From positions 7,073,501-7,137,500 of the forward strand of contig NZ_JAPEMB010000001.1 in the NCBI RefSeq assembly GCF_026343125.1: 64,000 nucleotides of DNA, given 5' to 3'. This document shows, piece after piece, positions 1-7,967 of the stretch (its first letter is position 1; every line of letters starts with the position of its first letter). Position numbers and translations under genes: made by a program. Under the pieces are notes generated by a model. It saw nothing but the letters and a program-made list of their open reading frames with translations. It had not been told where the DNA came from and made no database searches. The stretch is from Streptomyces sp. NBC_00094 (GTDB lineage Bacteria; Actinomycetota; Actinomycetes; Streptomycetales; Streptomycetaceae).

Positions 1-565
1 AGACGAAGCGGTCGAGGCCCGCGTCCCGGGCGAAGCCGGCGAACCGGGACGCGTCCGGGACGGCGTACTTCACGCCGACGACGTTGGGGCAGGCGGCGCC
101 GAGCTCGGCGAGCCGGGCGCCGCTCAGGAGCGGGTTGCGGATGTACGGGACGACGCCGAGCTCCGGCACGGCCTCGGCGATGGCCCGGTGGTACGCGACC
201 CAGCCGCTCTCGGAGACGTACGGGTGCACGGGCTGGTGCACCATCAGCATGTGGGCCCCGGTGGCGCGGGCGTGCCGGGCGGCCTCGACGGCCGTCGGCA
301 CGTCATGGCCGACGCCGACCAGGATCACGGCGCGGTCCCCGGCCTCCTCGACGGTCACCTCGGTGACGGAGCGGCGCTCCTCGGGGGTGAGGGCGTAGAA
401 CTCGCCGGTGTTGCCGTTCGGGGTGAGGGTGCGCACGCCGCCGTCGAGCAGCCGGCGCAGCAGCGCGCGGTGCGCGTCGGTGTCGACCGAACCGTCCGCG
501 GCGAACGGGGTGACGGGGATGGCCACCACATCGGCGAGGGCGGCCCTCAGGGTCTCGAAATCCAT
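1..565 (-). CDS. Dihydrodipicolinate synthase (DapA) family lyase/dehydratase, 3' end cut by window edge
   Basis: The visible part encodes the first 188 residues of a class I aldolase-type TIM barrel and runs off the left edge. It begins MDFETLRAAL, has an early VTPF, the family signature TPNGNTGEF and a GVKYA segment carrying the Schiff-base lysine. Members cleave or dehydrate 2-keto acids (DapA, 5-dehydro-4-deoxyglucarate dehydratase, N-acetylneuraminate lyase, KDG aldolase). The asparagine-rich signature in place of the GTTGE of lysine-pathway DapA suggests a sugar-acid enzyme; that is inference. It starts 13 nt after the stop of a GntR regulator on the same strand, so the two are probably co-transcribed and lead into a catabolic operon outside the window. 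The exact substrate cannot be set from this part. Confidence 0.85.
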   Translation of the reverse strand, partial: MDFETLRAALADVVAIPVTPFAADGSVDTDAHRALLRRLLDGGVRTLTPNGNTGEFYALTPEERRSVTEVTVEEAGDRAVILVGVGHDVPTAVEAARHARATGAHMLMVHQPVHPYVSESGWVAYHRAIAEAVPELGVVPYIRNPLLSGARLAELGAACPNVVGVKYAVPDASRFAGFARDAGLDRFV

Positions 566-578
566 GCTCACTCGGTAC

Positions 579-1229
579 TCACTCGCTGTTCAGGGGGGAG
601 TGGGGAAAGGCGCGCTCGACGAACGAGGCGATGTGGTCGTGCACGGCCCGGCCGGCTCCGTCGACGTCGCCCGCGGCGGCGAGCCGCAGGATCTCCTCGT
701 GCTCCGCGGCCTCGCGCTCCCAGGAGGGGACGGCGGCCCAGGCGACCGTGGAGACCAGCGCGGCCTGGTCGCGGACCTCGTCGAGCATCCGGCCGAGGAG
801 CGGGTTGCCGCAGGGGAGGTAGAGCGCGCGGTGGAAGTCCCGGTTGGCCAGCGACCGTTCGGCCGGGTCCTCGGCTCCGGCGGCCCGGCGCAGCGCCTCG
901 TGCGCCGCGTCGAGCGGGGCGGCGGAGGCGACGGCGCGGCGCACCGCCTCGGGCTCCAGGAGCAGGCGTACGTCGTAGACCGCGCGGGCCATGTCCGCGT
1001 CGACCATCCGGACCGTGACGCCCTTGTACTGGCTCATCACCACGAGCCCGCTGCCCGCGAGGGTCTTGAGCGCCTCGCGCACCGGGGTCTTCGACACCCC
1101 GAAGCGCGCGGCGAGTTCGGTCTCCACGAGCGCCTGGCCGGGTCTGAGCCCTCCGGTGAGGATGTCGTGCTTGATCGCTTCCAGGACGTACTGGGTGCGG
1201 GACGGGATGGGGCTGGGGGCGAAGGCCAT
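579..1229 (-). CDS. GntR-family transcriptional regulator, FCD (FadR-like) subfamily
   Basis: The 216-residue protein has an N-terminal winged helix (about residues 10-75, with VSKTPVREALKTLAGSGLV, the usual GntR recognition region) followed by an all-helical FCD ligand domain (about 85-215). FadR-type GntR proteins usually repress sugar-acid or organic-acid operons and release DNA when they bind a metabolite through metal-ligating histidines; here H at the end of YDVRLLLEPEA..NRDFHRAL and later VHDHIASF fit that core. It is the first gene of the leftward transcript that continues into the DHDPS-family gene, so it probably controls that operon and itself. An ATG start fits the family length. 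Confidence 0.9.
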   Translation of the reverse strand: MAFAPSPIPSRTQYVLEAIKHDILTGGLRPGQALVETELAARFGVSKTPVREALKTLAGSGLVVMSQYKGVTVRMVDADMARAVYDVRLLLEPEAVRRAVASAAPLDAAHEALRRAAGAEDPAERSLANRDFHRALYLPCGNPLLGRMLDEVRDQAALVSTVAWAAVPSWEREAAEHEEILRLAAAGDVDGAGRAVHDHIASFVERAFPHSPLNSE

Positions 1230-1254
1230 GGAGCACTCTCAGATCTCGTGTATC

Positions 1255-1272
1255 GCGTCTCATATATGACGT
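1255..1272. promoter_or_regulatory. Candidate GntR operator/promoter palindrome
   Basis: TCATATATGA is a perfect 10-bp palindrome at 1260-1269, AT-rich in an otherwise GC-rich stretch, about 30 bp before the regulator start. It could be the GntR operator, the -10 region, or both. This is inferred from position and symmetry only. Confidence 0.35.
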
Positions 1273-1359
1273 ACGAAGTGCAACGGGCATGAAGCTAAGG
1301 GGGCGTTCGTGTTTCGTCAATGCTTCGCGCAGGGTTCGTCGTCCACGCCTCCGCTCTGG

Positions 1360-1506
1360 TACCGGTTCCGCTTCCGGGAAGAGGGCGTGGCCGGCGGCTA
1401 CCTGGTCGGACGGCCCGACGGGGACGTCTGGCAACGGGACCTGTGGCAGCCCGGCATGGCCCTGGTCGACTTCACCGACCCCGAGGCCCGGACCTGGTTC
1501 CAGGAC
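1360..1506 (+). pseudogene. Fragment of a GH31 alpha-xylosidase-type gene
   Basis: About 49 codons match the family 31 alpha-xylosidase (YicI-type) region just before the catalytic nucleophile: GYLVGRPDGDVWQRDLWQPG followed by MALVDFTDPEARTWFQD. A full enzyme is about 700 residues or more; here the similarity begins and ends abruptly and the nucleophile segment is missing. The fragment sits in an open frame (from 1309) that reads on into an unrelated hypothetical protein, so a gene caller may produce a chimeric protein. It is best read as the scar of a deletion or insertion. No other part of this gene is visible in the window. Confidence 0.7.
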
Positions 1507-1584
1507 ACGCCGCGGCTTCGGTATGCGCAGGTCGTCGATCCGGCGCAGACGAAATCATGTGACGGGGTCGGGAGAATTCCTGGC

Positions 1585-2202
1585 ATGGGTACGGACATAA
1601 GCGGCTTCCTCGAGTATCGGGCGCCGCAAGACGATCAGGAGTCGATCTGGTACGGCGCACACGGCCTCAGCTCCCTCAACGATGTTCGTGACTACGACGC
1701 GTTCGGCTGTCTCTTCGGGGTCCGCAATTACGCGAACTTCCGTCCCTTGGCCGCAGGCAGGGGGTTTCCCGCCGATGCCTCGGCCACTGTGAGTGCGCGG
1801 TTCGCCCAGCTGACCGAGTGGTACGGCGAAGACGGCTTTCACGGCACCACGTGGATCACGTGGGCCGAGGTGAAGGCCGTCGACTGGGACGAGCCCGCAG
1901 AGAAGCCCGACAGCCGGCTTCACCAATACCGCCAGACGTCGAACGGGCTCAGGATGACGGGCAAGGCGTCCTGGAGTGGCGCATTCGCCGAGGCTGTCGG
2001 TCTCAAAGTCGGCGAGGTTCGGGAGTGGCCCGAAGGAAGTGAGTGGCTCGTCGGGGACACGCTCTACAGATCAGTCACCATCTGCCGCGGAGATGCCGTC
2101 ACCGAAACCGGCGAGTGGCAACCCGTCTGGAAAGCGATGAAGGAACTCGCAGAACAGCACGGTGACGACAACGTGCGCCTCGTCGTGTGGTTCGACGACT
2201 GA
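1585..2202 (+). CDS. Hypothetical protein, MGTDISGF type
   Basis: This 205-residue soluble protein starts MGTDISGFLEYRAPQDD and is rich in aromatic and acidic residues, without a signal peptide or membrane segment. It resembles small uncharacterised actinomycete proteins, often linked to mobile regions; I can assign no function. I chose the ATG at 1585 because GGGAGA stands eight bases upstream and because the in-frame sequence before it comes from a broken GH31 gene. Base composition is visibly lower in GC than the neighbours, in line with acquisition. The stop codon abuts a transposase remnant. Confidence 0.6.
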   Translation: MGTDISGFLEYRAPQDDQESIWYGAHGLSSLNDVRDYDAFGCLFGVRNYANFRPLAAGRGFPADASATVSARFAQLTEWYGEDGFHGTTWITWAEVKAVDWDEPAEKPDSRLHQYRQTSNGLRMTGKASWSGAFAEAVGLKVGEVREWPEGSEWLVGDTLYRSVTICRGDAVTETGEWQPVWKAMKELAEQHGDDNVRLVVWFDD

Positions 2203-2342
2203 GCAGGACACTCGCGAGCGCCACGCGGTCGAGTGCGGGATCAACCGCCTCAAGAGGCACCGTGCTGTCGCCACCCGGTACGACAAGCTCGCCGTCCGCT
2301 ACGAAGCGACCGTGCTGGTCGCAGCCATCAACGAATGGCTGT
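2201..2342 (+). mobile_element. IS5-type transposase, C-terminal fragment
   Basis: Read in the frame of 2162, this stretch encodes ERHAVECGINRLKRHRAVAT then RYDKLAVRYEATVLVAAINEWL, the typical end of IS5-family DDE transposases, including the final catalytic glutamate region (VE-C-NRLK). The upstream transposase is gone. It joins directly to the end of the preceding hypothetical gene. Confidence 0.7.
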
Positions 2343-2362
2343 GCCCAGCACATGGCCGCGTG

Positions 2363-2611
2363 TCAAGCCCACACCACCTTGACCACGGCGTGGCCTGCCG
2401 AAGCCGCCCGCCCGTAAAACCCCTGGAGGCCTCTGTGATGGGCGAGGAGTTCCTGCCTGGTCCAGCCGAGGGCACTGAACCTGGCGCCGGCAACGTTCCA
2501 CAGCTCGCCGAAAGAGACAGCCGCAAGAAAACGCGCGGCCCGTGACACACCAGGCGGCTCCAGAAGCATCAGCGGGGGACCGGAGGGGTCGGCGTCAGCG
2601 CTGTGCGGCAC
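2363..2611 (-). CDS. Uncharacterised short ORF, possibly a gene fragment
   Basis: The frame encodes MPHSADADPSGPPLMLLEPP, then VSRAARFLAAVSFGELWNVA and so on for 82 residues. The open frame extends upstream without a methionine (DLYAAAGSLGSDIDEPWILP), which suggests the 3' part of a longer, now truncated gene. The composition looks protein-like rather than random, but I do not recognise the family. It lies between two transposase remnants, so a decayed gene is the likeliest reading. Confidence 0.3.
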   Translation of the reverse strand: MPHSADADPSGPPLMLLEPPGVSRAARFLAAVSFGELWNVAGARFSALGWTRQELLAHHRGLQGFYGRAASAGHAVVKVVWA

Positions 2612-2794
2612 GGGGCGGCCGCCATAGATCGGCAGTATCCAGGGCTCGTCGATGTCCGAGCCGAGGCTACCGGCCGCGGCGTAGAGGTCGTTGACCTTGC
2701 TGCCACTGACAGCCGCGTGTCGTCGATGTCGACGCGCACCACCCGACGGAACCTTGCAACACCTCCTAGGACGGGAGCTGACCTAGATGCGGCG

Positions 2795-2800
2795 TAGCGT
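2795..2800 (+). promoter_or_regulatory. -10 element of a probably leaderless transcript
   Basis: TAGCGT lies six bases before the ATG at 2807, and no ribosome binding site is visible. This spacing puts transcription initiation at or next to the start codon, as in many actinomycete leaderless mRNAs. Confidence 0.4.
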
Positions 2801-2806
2801 GGCCGC

Positions 2807-3331
2807 ATGAGCGACGACGCCACGACCGCCACCACCGTCCCGGCCGTCCCCGAGGGCTACACCACCGTCACGCCCTGGATCATCGGATCCGACACCGCCG
2901 GTCTCATCGACTACCTTGAGCAGGCCTTCGGGGCCGAGGACCTGGGCCGGTTCGTGCTTGAGGACGGCACGATCGGCCACGCCGAACTGCGGATCGGGAA
3001 CGGCCGGATCATGGCCTTCGACAGTCCGCCCGGCTGGGCACCGACCCCCGCCTTCGTCCGGCTGTACGTGGACGACGCCCGGGCCGTCCACCGGCGCGCG
3101 GTCGACGCGGGCGGCACCTCCGTCACCGAGGTCACCCACCTCTTCTTCGGCGACCTGGTCGGCCGCGTCCGCGACCCCTTCGGCAACCTCTGGTGGATCC
3201 AGACCCACATCGAGGACGTCGACGAGGAGGAGATGGCCCGCCGTCTCACCGACCCCGCCTTCACGAAGGCCATGGAGTACGTCCAGGGGGCCCTGCGCAC
3301 CCCGGGCGGCGGCGGCGAACCCGCTGCGTAG
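2807..3331 (+). CDS. VOC-family (glyoxalase/PhnB-like) protein
   Basis: The 174-residue protein has the paired beta-alpha-beta-beta-beta modules of the vicinal oxygen chelate fold. Recognisable pieces are the N-terminal WIIGSDTAGLIDYLEQAFGA, the middle GHAELRIGNGRIMAFDSPP, and the C-terminal DPFGNLWWIQTH found in PhnB-like proteins. Such proteins include metal-dependent isomerases, dioxygenases and antibiotic-binding resistance proteins; the subgroup does not fix the substrate. The gene is intact although it sits between two transposase fragments, so it may have arrived with the mobile DNA. A glycine-rich tail ends the protein. Confidence 0.8.
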   Translation: MSDDATTATTVPAVPEGYTTVTPWIIGSDTAGLIDYLEQAFGAEDLGRFVLEDGTIGHAELRIGNGRIMAFDSPPGWAPTPAFVRLYVDDARAVHRRAVDAGGTSVTEVTHLFFGDLVGRVRDPFGNLWWIQTHIEDVDEEEMARRLTDPAFTKAMEYVQGALRTPGGGGEPAA

Positions 3332-3363
3332 ACGGCACGGTCCGGTCCGATAGGCGGTCTTAC

Positions 3364-3504
3364 GTGACGCGAGTGCAACTGACCGATCCGGATTGGGAGT
3401 TCATCGAGCCGTACCTGCCGATCGGCGAGTACGGCCCGTACCCCGGGCGACTGCGGCAGCAGTTCGAGGGCGTGATCTGGCGGTTCAAGACGGGCGGGCA
3501 GGAG
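3364..3504 (+). mobile_element. IS5-type transposase, N-terminal fragment
   Basis: Translation gives VTRVQLTDPDWEFIEPYLPI then GEYGPYPGRLRQQFEGVIWR and FKTGGQ, the N-terminal domain (DUF4096-like) of IS5-family transposases. It stops abruptly where the 3' end of the MMPL gene begins on the other strand. With the C-terminal fragment at 2201-2342, in the same orientation, it brackets the VOC gene. Confidence 0.75.
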
Positions 3505-3510
3505 TCGAGT

Positions 3511-5781
3511 TCAACGGTCAACCAGCCGTGGAGGCGGGGCCTCACCCGTGGATTCCGCGGCGGTGTCGTCGGTGCCGACCGGGCCGCGGGGAAGCATCCG
3601 GTCCAGCCACTTCGGCAGCCACCAGTTGGTCCGGCCGAGGAGTGTCATGGTCGCCGGTACCAGCACCATGCGTACGACCGTGGCGTCGATGAAGATCGCG
3701 GTGGCCAGGCCGAGCCCGAACATTTTGGTGGAGGGGTCATCGGCGACGGCGAAGGACAGGAAGACCGCCACCATGATGAGGGCGGCCGAGGTGATGATCC
3801 GGGCGGTGCCCGAGACGCCCTCGACGATCGCCGTGCCGTTGTCGCCGGTGCGCAGGTACTCCTCGCGTACGCGGGAGAGGAGGAACACCTCGTAGTCCAT
3901 CGACAGGCCGAACAGGATGGCGAAGAGGAACGTCGGGATGAACGACACGATCGGAACCGTCGCCTCCAGCCCGATGAGTGCGCTTCCCCAGCCCCACTGG
4001 AAGACCGCGACCATGATGCCGTAGGCCGCGCCGATGCTCAGCAGATTCAGCAGTACCGCCTTGAGCGGTACGAGTATCGAGCGGAAGACCAGCATCAGCA
4101 GCAGGAACGACATCGCCAGCACGGCGGCGACGATCACCGGCAGGCGTTGGCTGGTGCGTTGGCCCACATCGGACAGGCTCGCGGCGGCGCCGCCGACGTG
4201 GGCCCTGGCCGGGCCGTGCCCGATCGCCGTGGGCAGCACGTCGGTGCGCAGCCGGGCGATGGTGTCGGCCGTGGCCTTGTCCTGAGGGCTGGTGGTCGGG
4301 AACACCACGAGGGTCGCGATGCCGGTGGCCCGATCGATGTGCGTCGGCGCGACGGATGCGATGCCCGGATCCGCCGCGACCGCCCCGACGAGTCGGTCCA
4401 GCACTCCCGGATCACCGGTGGGGTCCGCGGCGATGACGAGGGGACCGTTGGTGCCCGGGCCGAACCCCTCGGCGACGAGGTCGTAGGCGCGGCGCTCGGT
4501 ACGGCTGTGGGGCAGTGAGCCGTCGTCGGGCAGGCCGACGCGCAGGCCGAGCACGGGCAGCGTCGCGGTCAGCAGCAGCCCCGCCGCGCCGATCGCGTAC
4601 GGCACCGGGTGCCGGCTGACGTGCCCGATCCAGCGCCGCCAACCGGCGGCGGGAGCGGCGCCCGCCACCGTGTCCCGCTGCCGTGCGAGTCGGCCCGGCT
4701 TCCCGGTCTGCAGAGCCCGGCCGATCCGGCTGGCCCGGGCCAGGCGTGGGCCGGCGGCGCCGAGGAAGGCCGGCAGAAGCGTCACCGACGCGACCACCAT
4801 GGTCAGAACGACGATCGATACAGCGAGCCCGCCCACCGTCATGAACGGCACGTTCGCGACCGCCAGGCCGAGGATCGACACGACGACGGTGCCGCCGGCG
4901 AAGACCACGGGCCGCCCCGCCGTTGCCACCGCTCGTCCGGCCGCCGCCTGCGGATCGAGCCCGCACGCGAGGTACTCCCGGTGCCTGGCGAGCACGAACA
5001 GCGCGTAGTCGATGCCCACTCCGAGCCCGACCATGCTGCCCAGGACCGGTGCGAAGGTGGGGACCTCCGTCACCCCCGCCAGTACCGTCATCGTGGCGAC
5101 CCCGACGGTCAGCCCGAAGACCGCCATGCCGATCGGCAGCGCGGCGGCGACGAGCGAACCGAACGCCAGGAACAGGATCGCGGCCGCGGCGAGGAGGCCG
5201 ATCAGCTCGCTCGCGCCGCCGTCGGGGTCGGAGAAGGCGTAGAAGAGGTTCCCGCCCATCTCGATGCGCAGCGGCAGCTCGGCGCGCAGCCGGTCGCCGA
5301 GATCGACGAGGGCGTCGAGGTCTTCGGCCGACAGCCGGCTCTGGTCGGGGTACTGCACCCGGACGACCGCGATCCGCCCGTCGGCCGAAACGAGGCCGCC
5401 GCGCACGGCGGTGTCCCCGCCCGCGTCGAGCGCCGCCGCCGGGTCGCTCGTGCCGAGCACGTGCGGCAGCCGCTTCACCTCGGTCTGCAGCCGCGTGAGA
5501 GCGGTGCGCGCGCCGTCGTCGTCGAAGAACGTCGCACCGCCGTCGAGCGGGGTGACGACCACTTGGGCGGTCATCCCCTCCTGGCCGGTGCCGGCCCGCT
5601 CGATCAGTTCCGCGGCCCGTCGGGAGTCCAGCCCCGGAGCGGTCATCGAGTCCGCGGTCCGCCCGCCGAAGGCGATCGCGGCGAGGACGGCGAGCGTGGC
5701 GGCGATCAGCCATGCCGCGATCACCCGCCAGGGATGGCGGGCGGCGCCTGCGCCCAGGCGCAACAGGACTTTCGAGAGCAT
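3511..5781 (-). CDS. MMPL-family (RND superfamily) membrane transporter
   Basis: This 756-residue inner-membrane protein has the classic duplicated MMPL layout: one N-terminal helix (HPWRVIAAWLIAATLAVLAA), an extracytoplasmic domain, five helices, a second domain and five or six more helices. Each half carries the Asp-Tyr proton-relay motif, GIDYALFVLARHREY in the first and SMDYEVFLLSRVREEY in the second. Relatives export lipids or hydrophobic compounds using the proton gradient. The ATG at 5781 is preceded by GGAGG at good spacing; upstream in-frame sequence is a shadow of the kinase gene. It is divergent from a two-component system that may control it. Its last codons touch a transposase remnant. 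Confidence 0.9.
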   Translation of the reverse strand: MLSKVLLRLGAGAARHPWRVIAAWLIAATLAVLAAIAFGGRTADSMTAPGLDSRRAAELIERAGTGQEGMTAQVVVTPLDGGATFFDDDGARTALTRLQTEVKRLPHVLGTSDPAAALDAGGDTAVRGGLVSADGRIAVVRVQYPDQSRLSAEDLDALVDLGDRLRAELPLRIEMGGNLFYAFSDPDGGASELIGLLAAAAILFLAFGSLVAAALPIGMAVFGLTVGVATMTVLAGVTEVPTFAPVLGSMVGLGVGIDYALFVLARHREYLACGLDPQAAAGRAVATAGRPVVFAGGTVVVSILGLAVANVPFMTVGGLAVSIVVLTMVVASVTLLPAFLGAAGPRLARASRIGRALQTGKPGRLARQRDTVAGAAPAAGWRRWIGHVSRHPVPYAIGAAGLLLTATLPVLGLRVGLPDDGSLPHSRTERRAYDLVAEGFGPGTNGPLVIAADPTGDPGVLDRLVGAVAADPGIASVAPTHIDRATGIATLVVFPTTSPQDKATADTIARLRTDVLPTAIGHGPARAHVGGAAASLSDVGQRTSQRLPVIVAAVLAMSFLLLMLVFRSILVPLKAVLLNLLSIGAAYGIMVAVFQWGWGSALIGLEATVPIVSFIPTFLFAILFGLSMDYEVFLLSRVREEYLRTGDNGTAIVEGVSGTARIITSAALIMVAVFLSFAVADDPSTKMFGLGLATAIFIDATVVRMVLVPATMTLLGRTNWWLPKWLDRMLPRGPVGTDDTAAESTGEAPPPRLVDR

Positions 5782-5943
5782 CGGGTCCTCCAACCACCTC
5801 GTCGGCCGTCCTTGTACGGCCGCCGATGCCGAGGCTCCTCGCCACGGCGCTCCGCGGCATCGGCCCGCGGGCCGCGGATCCCTCGGCCCCGGGGCGGAGT
5901 GACGACCCGTCCTTTCGGCCGATGCGCGGCACGCCGCGGTCCC

Positions 5944-5949
5944 TAGGCT
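5944..5949 (+). promoter_or_regulatory. -10 element for the two-component operon
   Basis: TAGGCT lies seven bases before the GTG start at 5957, with no Shine-Dalgarno sequence between them, suggesting a leaderless mRNA. Confidence 0.4.
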
Positions 5950-5956
5950 GAGAACC

Positions 5957-7129
5957 GTGCTCCGAGACGACCTGCGAACCCTGTGGACCGAACCCCGGCC
6001 GCCCGACGCGCCCGCCCGGGTGCGGCGGGACTGGGCGCTGCTCGCCGCGGGCCTTGCCGGTGTGGCGCTGGAGGCCACCCTGCGCGAGAACGTCGTGTGG
6101 CGGCCGGTGGCGGTGGTGATCACCGTATGGCTGTGCCTGCTGCCCCTGTGGCGCCGGACCCGCCCGCTGGCGATGGTGACGCTGGCGTTCGGCTCGGTGG
6201 CCCTGCTTCCGGTGGCCTCGCTCGTCGCCGTACCGCGCGAGCCCGTCGGCCTGTACACCGGCGCGGTCGTGCTCGTGCTGGTGTACGCGCTGCCCCGGTG
6301 GGGATCGGGACGCGAGATCGTGCTGGGCGGCGCGGTGATCCTCGCGGTCGGCGCGCTGTGTGTCGTCACGGACGGGACCTCGGTCGTCGAGAAGGTCGCG
6401 GGCTTCGTCGTCCTCCTGCTGCCCGGCGCGGTCGGGGCTGCCGTGCGGTTCCGGGTGACCGCTCGCGAGCGGCAGTTGGAGCAGGTGCGCTCCCGCGAGC
6501 GCGAGCAGCTCGCCCGGGAACTGCACGACACGGTGGCCCACCACGTGTCGGCCATGGTGATCATCGCCCAGGCGGGCCGGGTGCTCGCGGGCACCGACCC
6601 GTCCGCCGCCGTCGAGGCGCTGGAGGGGGTCGAGGAGGAAGGGGCGCGCACGCTGGAGGAAATGCGCGCCATGGTCGCCGCGCTGCGCGACCGCGGGGTC
6701 GGCGCCGAACTGGCGCCCCCTGCCGGAGTCGCGGATCTGGAGCGCCTGGTGCGCACCCCGGGTGGTCGCCTCAGGGTCGACCTGGGGCTCGACGGCGAAC
6801 TGGACGCGCTGCCCCCGGCCGTGGACGCGGCGGTCTACCGGATCGTGCAGGAGTCGGTGACCAACGCGCTGCGCCATGCGGTCGACGCGACCGAGCTCGT
6901 CGTTCGGGTCGCCGCGGAACGGCACACGGTACGGGTGAGCGTGCGCGACGACGGCCGGCGCACCGGCCGGGGTCGCGACGGATACGGACTTACCGGACTG
7001 CGCGAGCGCGCGATCCTGCTCGGCGGCACACTACGAGCAGGCCCGGGTACCGACCGGGGCTGGCATGTCGAAGCCGAACTGCCGAGAGCGAGGAGCGAGA
7101 GCGGTGTCCATTCGCGTCCTCGTCGCTGA
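5957..7129 (+). CDS. NarL-type two-component sensor histidine kinase
   Basis: The 390-residue protein has about four to five N-terminal membrane helices (residues 25-165) with little extracytoplasmic sequence, a HisKA_3 dimerisation region with H-box RELHDTVAHHVSAM (phosphorylated histidine H190), and a C-terminal HATPase with GYGLTGLRERAILLGGTLRA. Kinases of this layout sense membrane or envelope conditions through their membrane helices and phosphorylate a LuxR-type regulator. The cognate regulator gene overlaps its 3' end by 26 nt. The divergent MMPL transporter is a natural target, which resembles other actinomycete kinase/regulator/exporter sets. The signal cannot be deduced. Confidence 0.92.
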   Translation: MLRDDLRTLWTEPRPPDAPARVRRDWALLAAGLAGVALEATLRENVVWRPVAVVITVWLCLLPLWRRTRPLAMVTLAFGSVALLPVASLVAVPREPVGLYTGAVVLVLVYALPRWGSGREIVLGGAVILAVGALCVVTDGTSVVEKVAGFVVLLLPGAVGAAVRFRVTARERQLEQVRSREREQLARELHDTVAHHVSAMVIIAQAGRVLAGTDPSAAVEALEGVEEEGARTLEEMRAMVAALRDRGVGAELAPPAGVADLERLVRTPGGRLRVDLGLDGELDALPPAVDAAVYRIVQESVTNALRHAVDATELVVRVAAERHTVRVSVRDDGRRTGRGRDGYGLTGLRERAILLGGTLRAGPGTDRGWHVEAELPRARSESGVHSRPRR

Positions 7130-7766
7130 CGACCAGACGATCATCCGCACCGGGTTGCGGATCATGCTGAACGCCCAGCCCGGCATCGAGGTGGTCGGCG
7201 AGGCCGCCGACGGGCGGGAAGCGGTACGTCTGGCCCGCGAACTACGCCCCGACGTCTGCCTGTTCGACATCCGCATGCCCGTACTCGACGGGCTCGAGGC
7301 CACCCGGCTGGTCGCCGGCCCGGGCGTCGCCGACCCGCTGGCCGTGGTCGTCATCACCACGTTCGACCTCGACGAGTACGTCTACGGCTCACTGCGCGCC
7401 GGCGCCCGCGGATTCCTCCTCAAGGACACGGGACCGGACCTTCTGGCGCAGGCCGTACGGTCGGCGTCCGACGGTGAGGCGCTCATCGCGCCCAGCGTCA
7501 CCGTCCGTCTGCTCCAGGCATTCGCGGACCTGCCCGCCGGCCGGCCCGTGGCCCAGCCGGTCTCCCCCGTCACCGCCCGCGAGGAGCAGGTGCTCCTCGC
7601 CGTCGCTCGCGGGCTGACCAACACCGAGATCGCCGATGCACTGCACATCAGCCTCAGCACGGTGAAGACGCATCTGGCCAGCCTGATGGCCAAACTCGGC
7701 GCCCGCAACCGGGTCGAGATCGCGATGTGGGCCTACGAAACGCGCCGTATCCTCCCCGGAACCTGA
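7104..7766 (+). CDS. NarL/FixJ (LuxR-HTH) response regulator
   Basis: The 220-residue protein has a receiver domain (VADDQTIIRTGL, phospho-acceptor D55 in LFDIRMPVLDG, FLLKDTGPD) and a C-terminal LuxR-type helix-turn-helix (TNTEIADALHISLSTVKTHL then ASLMAKLGARNR). It is the partner of the overlapping kinase. I placed the start at the GTG at 7104, where the receiver domain begins (SIRVLVADD) with a purine-rich GAGCGAGAG upstream, and not at the ATG 39 bases earlier, which lies inside the kinase gene. Confidence 0.92.
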   Translation: MSIRVLVADDQTIIRTGLRIMLNAQPGIEVVGEAADGREAVRLARELRPDVCLFDIRMPVLDGLEATRLVAGPGVADPLAVVVITTFDLDEYVYGSLRAGARGFLLKDTGPDLLAQAVRSASDGEALIAPSVTVRLLQAFADLPAGRPVAQPVSPVTAREEQVLLAVARGLTNTEIADALHISLSTVKTHLASLMAKLGARNRVEIAMWAYETRRILPGT

Positions 7767-7781
7767 GCCGGGTGCCGGGCC

Positions 7782-7967
7782 ATGTCCCTCGGTGTCGTCC
7801 CCGTCCGGGACTCCAAGGTTCCGGCCGGTCAGGCCTTCGCCGTCTCCGCCGCCGCCTTCACGGCCTTCGTCGACTCGATCAAGGTGCGGCGGCACGGAGT
7901 CCGCGTACGCTCGCCGTTCAGCCGGAGAAGTACACGTGCGCGAGGCGCACCCGCCCCCGCAGGGTGA
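7782..7967 (+). pseudogene. DUF397 domain fragment
   Basis: The reading frame encodes MSLGVVPVRDSKVPAGQAFA then VSAAAFTAFVDSIKV, which matches the C-terminal half of DUF397 proteins (VRDSK..G..L.F....W.AFV). The normal N-terminal half (W.KSSYS...CVEVA) is missing, and no partner XRE-type helix-turn-helix gene is present. The frame continues antisense through the end of the GH3 gene with no further similarity. It is likely a degenerate remnant rather than a working gene; DUF397 genes normally sit beside regulators of the WhiJ type. Confidence 0.55.

Noticed and set aside
3511..6756. A 1081-residue minus-strand frame covering the MMPL gene and the kinase gene
   Set aside because: The upstream 325 residues are antisense to the kinase and have no protein-like content; the true MMPL protein starts at 5781 with a ribosome binding site.
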